Shown here: one piece after another, positions 1 through 5,146 of the stretch
How positions within the stretch are numbered: the first letter of the stretch is position 1
Layout of the letters: each line of letters opens with the position of its first letter
NCBI GenBank assembly: GCA_000431335.1
Contig: FR888042.1
Location: 1-9,792, forward strand
DNA length: 9,792 nucleotides
Source of the DNA: Clostridium sp. CAG:343
GTDB taxonomy: Bacteria; Bacillota; Clostridia; TANB77; CAG-508
Direction: 5' to 3'
The notes under the pieces: model-generated
What the model was told of the DNA's origin: nothing
Databases searched by the model: none
Seen by the model: only the letters and a program-made list of their open reading frames with translations
Made by a program: the position numbers and the translations under genes

Positions 1-1030
1 CATCTGTTGTTCTGAAATAGAATTGTGGTCTATATCCATTGAAGAATGGTGTATGACGTCCACCTTCTTCTTTTGTTAAAACGTATACTTCTGATGTGAA
101 TTTTGTATGTGGATGAATTGTTCCTGGTTTACATAGAACTTGACCTCTTTCGATGTCTTTTCTATCAATACCTCTTAATAGAACACCAATATTATCTCCA
201 GCTTCAGCTTGATCTAATAATTTTCTGAACATTTCTACACCTGTAACAACAGTTTTTCTTCTTTCTGTTGTAAGACCGATAATTTCAACTTCGTCTTGTA
301 ATTTTACTTGACCTCTTTCTACTCTACCTGTTGCAACTGTTCCACGTCCTGTAATTGTGAATACGTCTTCAACTGGCATTAAGAATGGTTGATCAATTGG
401 TCTTTCTGGTGTTGGGATGTAACTATCAATTGCATCCATTAATTCTTTCATAGGTGCATATACAGGATCGTTAGGATCTGTAGATGTACTTTCTAGAACT
501 TTTAGTGAAGAACCTTTTACAATTGGAACTTCATCTCCTGGGAAACCATATTCAGAAAGTAAGTCTCTTACTTCCATTTCAACTAATTCTAATAATTCTG
601 GATCATCAACCATATCGCATTTGTTTAAGTAAACAACGATATATTTAACACCTACTTGTCTAGCAAGTAAGATATGCTCTCTTGTTTGAGGCATTGGTCC
701 ATCAGCTGCTGATACAACTAGTACAGCACCATCCATTTGTGCAGCACCTGTAATCATGTTTTTTACATAGTCAGCGTGACCTGGACAGTCAACGTGTGCA
801 TAGTGTCTTGCATCTGTTTCATATTCAACGTGAGCTGTATTAATTGTGATTCCTCTTGCTTTTTCTTCTGGAGCACCATCAATTTGATCATATGCTTCAT
901 ATTGAGCTTTTCCTAATAATGATAAATATTTTGTAATAGCTGCTGTTGTTGTTGTTTTACCATGGTCAACGTGACCAATTGTTCCGATATTAACGTGTGG
1001 TTTGTTTCTTTCAAATTTTGCTTTTGCCAT
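1..1030 (-). CDS. tuf: Elongation factor Tu (3' end beyond the window)
   Basis: EF-Tu carries aminoacyl-tRNA to the ribosomal A site as a ternary complex with GTP. I translated the minus strand from ATG at 1030: 343 complete codons run to the left edge with no stop. About 55 C-terminal residues are missing compared with the usual ~397. The GTPase motifs sit at the canonical E. coli positions: GHVDHGKT 19-26, RGITI 59-63 with Thr62, DCPGH 81-85 and NKCD 136-139. Domain 2 follows (TGRGTVATGRVERG), and the visible part ends in the conserved domain 3 segment QFYFRTTD. The start is supported by AAGGAGG nine bases upstream (1040-1046). The gene lies downstream of fusA as in the classical str operon, but has a probable promoter and a long leader of its own. 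Nothing in the visible part looks defective; the truncation is only the window edge. Confidence 0.98.
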   Translation of the reverse strand, partial: MAKAKFERNKPHVNIGTIGHVDHGKTTTTAAITKYLSLLGKAQYEAYDQIDGAPEEKARGITINTAHVEYETDARHYAHVDCPGHADYVKNMITGAAQMDGAVLVVSAADGPMPQTREHILLARQVGVKYIVVYLNKCDMVDDPELLELVEMEVRDLLSEYGFPGDEVPIVKGSSLKVLESTSTDPNDPVYAPMKELMDAIDSYIPTPERPIDQPFLMPVEDVFTITGRGTVATGRVERGQVKLQDEVEIIGLTTERRKTVVTGVEMFRKLLDQAEAGDNIGVLLRGIDRKDIERGQVLCKPGTIHPHTKFTSEVYVLTKEEGGRHTPFFNGYRPQFYFRTTD

Positions 1031-1039
1031 TTTAAAATT

Positions 1040-1046
1040 CCTCCTT
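1040..1046 (-). promoter_or_regulatory. tuf ribosome binding site
   Basis: Full-consensus AAGGAGG on the minus strand, nine bases before the tuf ATG. The first base after it continues AAGGAGGAAT, the same context as at the 144-residue membrane protein gene (5045-5051). Confidence 0.9.
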
Positions 1047-1052
1047 ATTTTT

Positions 1053-1064
1053 GAGATTTCTCTC
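1053..1064 (-). other. Small GNRA-capped hairpin before the tuf ribosome binding site
   Basis: In the minus-strand RNA, GAGA pairs with UCUC around a GAAA tetraloop, seven bases upstream of the AAGGAGG. A four-pair stem is weak alone, but GNRA loops are stabilising. A role in keeping the ribosome binding site open or stabilising the mRNA is inference. Confidence 0.35.
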
Positions 1065-1080
1065 TTTTATTTTTATGGTA

Positions 1081-1111
1081 TATACAACTCAGCTTATTGC
1101 TTAGCTGTATA
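1081..1111 (-). promoter_or_regulatory. Hairpin in the tuf 5' leader
   Basis: A 31-base imperfect inverted repeat. In minus-strand RNA, 12 of 13 positions pair: one is a G-U wobble, and the single mismatch is A/G. The loop is AAUAA. The plus strand would have two mismatches, so the structure fits the tuf mRNA sense better. No U-run follows, so it is not a terminator. It lies between the predicted promoter (1182-1208) and the ribosome binding site. It could stabilise the abundant tuf mRNA or bind a regulator; neither can be decided from sequence. Confidence 0.55.
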
Positions 1112-1181
1112 AGTTAACTTTACACTATTTTTTCGTTACAAAGCTAACCAAAAATTTAATAACTATTTATTACACAGGCAT

Positions 1182-1208
1182 TTTATAACATTTTTTATAA
1201 AAAAGCAA
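1182..1208 (-). promoter_or_regulatory. Probable tuf promoter (extended -10)
   Basis: On the minus strand, TTGCTT (1208-1203) is followed after 15 bases by TATAAA (1187-1182). A TGT directly before it gives an extended -10 (TGtTATAAA). The spacer is shorter than the 17-base optimum, but extended -10 promoters tolerate a poor -35. Transcription would start near 1175, giving a leader of roughly 145 bases. It means tuf can be transcribed apart from fusA. No clear terminator separates fusA from tuf, so read-through is also possible. Confidence 0.5.
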
Positions 1209-1273
1209 GTGTTTTTGTTTTTCTTATTTGAAATTTAATATAAAATTAATATGTTATACATTTTAATTTAAAT

Positions 1274-3355
1274 TTAATCTTTTTTTGCTCTTGATGATAC
1301 AATAGCTTCAAAAACTGATTTTGGTACTTCTTCATAATGAGAAGGTTCCATAGAGTATGTTCCTCTACCTTGTGTTCTAGAACGTAATTCAGTTGCATAA
1401 CCAAACATTTCTGAAAGTGGAATAAATGCATGAATTTCTTGTACTCCATCATTACCATCCATACCTTCCATTCTTCCACGTCTAGAGTTTACATCTCCAA
1501 TAACATCTCCCATGTATTCTTCTGGAACTGTTATATCAACTTTCATTATTGGTTCTAAGATAACTGATTTAGCTTGTCTCATACCTTCTTTAAATGCCAT
1601 AGATGCTGCTATTTTGAAGGCCATTTCTGAAGAGTCAACTTCATGGTATGAACCATCAACTAATGTTACCTTAAAGTCTGTAACTGGGTATCCTGCAAGG
1701 ATTCCGCTTTCAGCAGCTTCTCTCATTCCTTGTTCAATTGGTTTAATATATTCTTTTGGAACTGCTCCTCCGACAATTTTGCTTTCGAATTCAATTCCTT
1801 TTCCTGGTTCTAATGGTTCCATTTCGAACCATACATCACCGTATTGTCCTTTACCACCTGATTGACGAATAAATTTACCTTGAACTTTTACTGCATTTCT
1901 GATTGTTTCTTTGTAAGCAACTTGTGGTTTACCTACATTACATTCTACTTTGAATTCTCTTTTTAATCTATCAACTATGATATCTAAGTGTAATTCACCC
2001 ATACCAGCAATAATTGTTTGACCTGTTTCTTGGTTTGTATAAGCTTTAAATGTTGGATCTTCTTCAGCAAGTTTTGCTAAAGCAATTCCCATTTTTTCTT
2101 GAGCAGCTTTATCTTTTGGCTCAATAGCTATATCAATAACTGGTTCAGGGAATTCCATTGATTCAAGTATTATTGGATGATCTGGATCACATAAAGTATT
2201 TCCAGTTGTAACATCTTTTAAACCTACTGCTGCAGCAATATCTCCTGAATAAACTTTGTCAATATCTTCTCTATGATTTGAATGCATTTGAAGAATTCTT
2301 CCAACTCTTTCTTTTTTATCTTTACTAGAGTTTAATATTGTAGAACCTGATTCTAGTGTTCCAGAATAAACTCTAAAGAAACATAATTTTCCAACAAATG
2401 GATCAGTAGCAATTTTAAATGCTAATGCTGCAAATGGAGCATCATCTGAGGTTTTAGCTTCTGTTTCTTCTCCTTCTAATGTTTCACCTTTAATATGTGG
2501 TATATCTAATGGTGATGGCATATAATCAACTACTGCATCTAATAATTCTTGAACACCTTTGTTTTTGTATGAAGAACCACATGTAACTGGAACTATTTTA
2601 TTTGCTATTGTTCCAATTCTTAAACCTTTTTTGATTTCTTCTTCTGTCAATTCTTCACCATCTAAATACTTCATCATTAACTCTTCATCTTGATCAGCAA
2701 CTGCTTCAATCATGTTTGCTCTCCATTTTTCAGCATCTGCTTTCATATCTTCTGGTATTTCTTTTTCAACAATATGTTCACCTAATTTATCATCTTGAAT
2801 AAATGCTTTCATTTTAATAAGATCAACTATACCTTGGAAATTATCTTCTGCTCCAACTGGTAATTGAATTGGAACTGCATTTGCTTTTAATCTGTTTTTT
2901 AATTGATCAACACAAAGCATAAAGTTAGCTCCAACAATATCCATCTTATTTACATATACCATTCTTGGTACACTATACTTGTCAGCTTGTCTCCAAACTG
3001 TTTCTGTTTGTGGTTGTACTCCACCTTTTGCAGCTAAAACTGTAACAGCTCCATCAAGTACTTTTAAAGATCTTTGTACTTCTACTGTAAAGTCAACGTG
3101 TCCTGGTGTATCAATAATATTAATTCTATTATTTTTCCAGAAGCATGTTGTACATGCTGAAGTAATTGTAATACCTCTTTCTTGTTCTTGCGCCATCCAG
3201 TCCATTGTTGCTGCACCTTCATGAACTTCTCCTATTTTATGTGTTTTTCCTGTATAAAATAAGATTCTTTCTGTTGTTGTTGTTTTTCCGGCATCTATAT
3301 GTGCCATTATTCCTATATTTCTAGTTCTTTCTAGTGGGTATGCTCTTCCTGCCAT
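1274..3355 (-). CDS. fusA: Elongation factor G
   Basis: A translational GTPase that drives translocation of tRNA and mRNA after peptide bond formation and, with RRF, recycles ribosomes. It has 693 residues, the standard length (B. subtilis has 692). GTPase motifs are intact: AHIDAGKT 18-25, RGITI 60-64, DTPGH 82-86, NKMD 136-139 and a G5-like CGSSYKNKG around 259-267. Downstream segments typical of domains II-V are recognisable, including EEDPTF, GMGELHLDII and the domain IV stretch GKGQYGDVWFEMEP. The start is ATG with an upstream A/G-rich site (AAAGGGGG, 3367-3374). It is the third gene of the str operon, 72 bases after rpsG. The gene ends in TAA with no obvious terminator hairpin, so transcription may continue into tuf. 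Confidence 0.99.
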   Translation of the reverse strand: MAGRAYPLERTRNIGIMAHIDAGKTTTTERILFYTGKTHKIGEVHEGAATMDWMAQEQERGITITSACTTCFWKNNRINIIDTPGHVDFTVEVQRSLKVLDGAVTVLAAKGGVQPQTETVWRQADKYSVPRMVYVNKMDIVGANFMLCVDQLKNRLKANAVPIQLPVGAEDNFQGIVDLIKMKAFIQDDKLGEHIVEKEIPEDMKADAEKWRANMIEAVADQDEELMMKYLDGEELTEEEIKKGLRIGTIANKIVPVTCGSSYKNKGVQELLDAVVDYMPSPLDIPHIKGETLEGEETEAKTSDDAPFAALAFKIATDPFVGKLCFFRVYSGTLESGSTILNSSKDKKERVGRILQMHSNHREDIDKVYSGDIAAAVGLKDVTTGNTLCDPDHPIILESMEFPEPVIDIAIEPKDKAAQEKMGIALAKLAEEDPTFKAYTNQETGQTIIAGMGELHLDIIVDRLKREFKVECNVGKPQVAYKETIRNAVKVQGKFIRQSGGKGQYGDVWFEMEPLEPGKGIEFESKIVGGAVPKEYIKPIEQGMREAAESGILAGYPVTDFKVTLVDGSYHEVDSSEMAFKIAASMAFKEGMRQAKSVILEPIMKVDITVPEEYMGDVIGDVNSRRGRMEGMDGNDGVQEIHAFIPLSEMFGYATELRSRTQGRGTYSMEPSHYEEVPKSVFEAIVSSRAKKD

Positions 3356-3427
3356 TTTCTATATTTCCCCCTTTCAAATACTCTGATTCTCTTTGAATTT
3401 ATATTTTTATAACATTAATTTCAAATT

Positions 3428-3898
3428 TTACCATTTATAGTGTGCAAAAGCTTTATTAGCTTCAGCCATTCTATGTGTATCTTCTTTCTTCTTAAATGCT
3501 CCACCGTTTCCAGCTACTGCATCCATTATTTCACCTGCTAATTTTTCAGCCATTGTTTTTTCATGTCTGTTTCTAGCATAAGTTACTAACCATCTTAATC
3601 CTAAAGTTTGTCTTCTTTCTGGTCTGATTTCTAATGGAACTTGATAAGTTGCTCCACCTACTCTTCTTGCTTTAACTTCAAGAACTGGCATAATATTTTC
3701 TAAAGCTGCTTCAAAAACTTCTAAAGGATTTTTTCCTTCTTTTTCTTTAATAATGTCAAATGCATCATATACTATTTTTTGAGCAACTGATTTTTTACCA
3801 TCTAACATAATATTGTTAACTAATTTTGTAACAACTTTGCTATTATATATTGGATCTGGTAATACTTCTCTTTTTGCTATATATCCTTTTCTTGGCAC
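3428..3898 (-). CDS. rpsG: 30S ribosomal protein S7
   Basis: A primary 16S rRNA-binding protein that nucleates assembly of the 30S head and lines the E site and mRNA exit. The 156 residues match the usual bacterial length. The N-terminus PRKGYIAKREVLPDPIYNS and the segments KARRVGGATYQVPLEI and RPERRQTLGLRWLV are family hallmarks, and the protein ends in FAHYKW. The start codon is GTG, supported by AAGGAGGG (3906-3913) seven bases upstream; the conserved N-terminus leaves no better choice. It lies 171 bases after rpsL in the same direction. That long intercistronic spacer carries two perfect inverted repeats just before the ribosome binding site. In E. coli S7 represses its operon by binding this same intercistronic region. 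Confidence 0.99.
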   Translation of the reverse strand: MPRKGYIAKREVLPDPIYNSKVVTKLVNNIMLDGKKSVAQKIVYDAFDIIKEKEGKNPLEVFEAALENIMPVLEVKARRVGGATYQVPLEIRPERRQTLGLRWLVTYARNRHEKTMAEKLAGEIMDAVAGNGGAFKKKEDTHRMAEANKAFAHYKW

Positions 3899-3905
3899 TA
3901 TTCTT

Positions 3906-3913
3906 CCCTCCTT
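3906..3913 (-). promoter_or_regulatory. rpsG ribosome binding site (fixes a GTG start)
   Basis: AAGGAGGG on the minus strand, seven bases before GTG at 3898-3896. It supports the GTG as the S7 start. Confidence 0.88.
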
Positions 3914-3924
3914 AAATTTTATTT

Positions 3925-3946
3925 GATATTTTATTTATAAAATATC
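3925..3946 (-). promoter_or_regulatory. Perfect 10 bp inverted repeat before rpsG
   Basis: Two ten-base arms (3925-3934 and 3937-3946) are exact reverse complements around a two-base centre. In practice this would be an eight- or nine-pair stem with a slightly larger loop. All but the outermost pair are A-U. It lies 11 bases upstream of the rpsG ribosome binding site. No U-run follows, so it is not a terminator. Confidence 0.55.
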
Positions 3947-3956
3947 TAGGTACTCT

Positions 3957-3977
3957 CAAGAAAGTCTTTCTTTCTTG
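3957..3977 (-). promoter_or_regulatory. Perfect 8 bp hairpin in the rpsL-rpsG spacer
   Basis: In minus-strand RNA, CAAGAAAG pairs fully with CUUUCUUG around the loop AAAGA. It is the first of two adjacent hairpins in the S12-S7 spacer, separated from the second by ten bases. No U-run follows. It could be an RNA-processing or ribosomal-protein-binding element; no specific S7 motif is recognised. Confidence 0.55.
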
Positions 3978-4069
3978 CGCACAGTGCTATATAAATCTAT
4001 TCTAAATTTAAATGCCTTAATTTAGTAAGAATTACAAGCACTAATTTTTAAATTTTGTAGCTAATTTTT

Positions 4070-4483
4070 TTATTTTTTAGGTTTTTTAGCTCCATATTTA
4101 GAACGCGCTTGCATTCTATCTTTAACACCTGCTGTATCTAATGTTCCTCTGATAATATGGTATCTAACACCTGGAAGGTCTTTTACCCTACCACCTCTTA
4201 TTAATACAACACTGTGTTCTTGTAGGTTATGTCCTATACCTGGGATATAAGATGTTACTTCATAACCATTTGAAAGTCTAACTCTGGCAACTTTTCTTAA
4301 AGCTGAGTTTGGCTTTTTAGGTGTAACTGTTTTAACAACTGTACATACTCCTCTTTTTTGTGGAGCTCTATTGTTTGTTAATTTTTTGTTTTTTGAGTTC
4401 CATCCATGTTGAAGTGCTGGTGCTGTTGATTTTGTTACTCCTGTTTTTCTTCCTTTTCTTACTAATTGATTAATTGTTGGCAC
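4070..4483 (-). CDS. rpsL: 30S ribosomal protein S12
   Basis: A decoding-centre protein of the 30S subunit that helps control tRNA selection accuracy. It has 137 residues, the Gram-positive length; E. coli has 124, and the extra residues lie near the N-terminus. The conserved core is present: TPKKPNSALRK (54-64), YIPGIGHNLQEHS (79-91) and GGRVKDLPGVRYH (97-109). Lys56 and Lys101, the equivalents of the known streptomycin-resistance sites, are both lysine, so the protein looks streptomycin-sensitive at these sites. Asp102 is the residue that RimO methylthiolates in bacteria that have that enzyme. The start is GTG with an extended Shine-Dalgarno site. It is the first gene of the str operon here, directly behind a strong promoter. 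Confidence 0.99.
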   Translation of the reverse strand: MPTINQLVRKGRKTGVTKSTAPALQHGWNSKNKKLTNNRAPQKRGVCTVVKTVTPKKPNSALRKVARVRLSNGYEVTSYIPGIGHNLQEHSVVLIRGGRVKDLPGVRYHIIRGTLDTAGVKDRMQARSKYGAKKPKK

Positions 4484-4490
4484 TTAAATT

Positions 4491-4500
4491 TCACCTCCTG
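4491..4500 (-). promoter_or_regulatory. rpsL extended Shine-Dalgarno site (fixes a GTG start)
   Basis: CAGGAGGTGA on the minus strand: nine contiguous bases (AGGAGGTGA) complement the 16S rRNA 3' end. It lies seven bases before GTG at 4483-4481. It is the strongest ribosome binding site in the window, as expected for a highly translated ribosomal protein. Confidence 0.92.
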
Positions 4501-4554
4501 TTTAATTATTTATTCAAAATTTGCCTAATTTGGTAATATATTCGAACATATGCT

Positions 4555-4583
4555 ATTATAGCATCTTTGATACATAAAGTCAA
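4555..4583 (-). promoter_or_regulatory. str operon promoter
   Basis: On the minus strand, TTGACT (4583-4578) is followed after exactly 17 bases by a perfect TATAAT (4560-4555). This is 11 of 12 consensus bases at optimal spacing. Transcription should start near 4548, giving a leader of about 65 bases to the rpsL start. The -35 box begins only three bases past the U-run of the preceding terminator (4587-4610), so the two signals form one compact boundary. Confidence 0.92.
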
Positions 4584-4586
4584 TAG

Positions 4587-4610
4587 AAAAAGGCAAGTTT
4601 TCACTTGCCT
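4587..4610 (-). terminator. Rho-independent terminator overlapping the end of the membrane protein gene
   Basis: In minus-strand RNA, AGGCAAGU pairs perfectly with ACUUGCCU around a GAAA tetraloop, followed by UUUU. The upstream arm is part of the coding sequence (the last codons for Leu-Gly-Lys), and the TGA stop (4603-4601) lies across the stem-loop junction. It insulates the str operon promoter from upstream transcription. Confidence 0.92.
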
Positions 4611-5035
4611 AGTTTAATAGCATCAACATATTCAATAGCTTTCTTTGAAACATCTTTTATCTTCATTATTTCTTGTTCATTTATTAAATAAATATTTACA
4701 AGTCCAAACATTCTTTGCAATAATGACTGAGTATAGTATATATTTTTATACTGAATCTTTTTTTCTCTTTTTGTGCATGTTTTATTCTCTATATTTATAT
4801 TGTATATCGCTTTCTTACTTTTTATTAATATTCCAATAAATATTAATAAAAAGATTATTACAACTACTACTACAGAAATTATACTACTTCTTTGCCAAAC
4901 ATCTTTTACTGTATACTTAGCAAATTTAATATAAAATTTCCAAAATATAAATAGTCCTGCCAAAGCTATAAAAGTTAAATATGTAATTAATTTTCTAGGA
5001 TGCCACCGAACTTTTATTTTTTCTATCTTTTTCAT
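4601..5035 (-). CDS. Two-helix membrane protein with probable bacterial PH domain
   Basis: Not recognised as a named gene. I take the start at the ATG at 5035 because AAGGAGG lies nine bases upstream. An in-frame ATG at 5077 would add 14 residues, but it sits inside a leader hairpin and lacks a site. The 144 residues begin with a basic segment, then two hydrophobic helices at about 16-36 (LITYLTFIALAGLFIFWKFY) and 52-71, the second rich in Val/Ile/Leu. Residues 77-141 form a soluble tail. Its pattern (YNINIENKT, IQYKNI, LLQRMFGLVNIYLI, then Ile/Lys-rich strands and helix) resembles the bPH2/DUF304 domain of YdbS/YdbT-type membrane proteins. That assignment is by eye. The gene has its own promoter, a structured leader and a terminator, so it is a monocistronic unit. 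Confidence 0.85.
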   Translation of the reverse strand: MKKIEKIKVRWHPRKLITYLTFIALAGLFIFWKFYIKFAKYTVKDVWQRSSIISVVVVVIIFLLIFIGILIKSKKAIYNINIENKTCTKREKKIQYKNIYYTQSLLQRMFGLVNIYLINEQEIMKIKDVSKKAIEYVDAIKLGK

Positions 5036-5044
5036 TTGTATATT

Positions 5045-5051
5045 CCTCCTT
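5045..5051 (-). promoter_or_regulatory. Ribosome binding site deciding the start of the membrane protein
   Basis: AAGGAGG on the minus strand, nine bases before ATG at 5035. It lies downstream of the alternative ATG at 5077 and so favours the shorter, 144-residue product. A UUCCU just upstream (5055-5059) could pair with the AGGAA in its 3' half. Confidence 0.85.
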
Positions 5052-5060
5052 ATTTTTAGG

Positions 5061-5107
5061 AACAAACGACCTCTCAAATATTTATTTGAAAGGTCTTTTT
5101 ATTTGTT
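5061..5107 (-). promoter_or_regulatory. Structured 5' leader of the membrane protein gene
   Basis: Arms 5068-5080 and 5083-5095 give 13 pairs in minus-strand RNA, with one G-U wobble. On the plus strand that position is a C/A mismatch, so the structure fits the minus transcript better. Just outside, AACAAA (RNA 5' side, 5107-5102) can pair with UUUGUU (5066-5061), leaving an internal loop. The predicted transcript starts near 5110, so nearly the whole leader is folded. The hairpin could act as a weak terminator/attenuator (it is followed by GUUUGUU) or as a stability element. Confidence 0.6.
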
Positions 5108-5116
5108 TACATTTTT

Positions 5117-5144
5117 ATAATACTACTTTTTTTTAATTTGTCAA
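5117..5144 (-). promoter_or_regulatory. Promoter of the membrane protein gene
   Basis: On the minus strand, a perfect TTGACA (5144-5139) is followed after 16 bases by TATTAT (5122-5117, five of six consensus). The -35 begins two bases after the TAG stop of the upstream 619-residue gene. Transcription should start near 5110. Confidence 0.85.
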
Positions 5145-5146
5145 TA

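Noticed and set aside
1..1030. tuf as a truncated pseudogene
   Set aside because: The frame is intact to the window edge with all motifs conserved. The missing C-terminus is due to the window boundary.
1246..1479. Small minus-strand frame overlapping the end of fusA
   Set aside because: It is out of frame with the conserved EF-G C-terminus, has no ribosome binding site and has a composition typical of a shadow frame.
1512..1865. Plus-strand open frames within fusA (also 2979-3224)
   Set aside because: They are antisense to a fully conserved EF-G sequence and have no supporting signals.
5036..5077. Upstream ATG at 5077 as start of the membrane protein
   Set aside because: It lies in the leader hairpin with no Shine-Dalgarno sequence, while ATG at 5035 has AAGGAGG at ideal spacing.
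5068..5100. Plus-strand rho-independent terminator (stem followed by TTTTT)
   Set aside because: No plus-strand gene exists to be terminated, and the stem pairs better in the minus-strand RNA. A bidirectional effect cannot be fully excluded.
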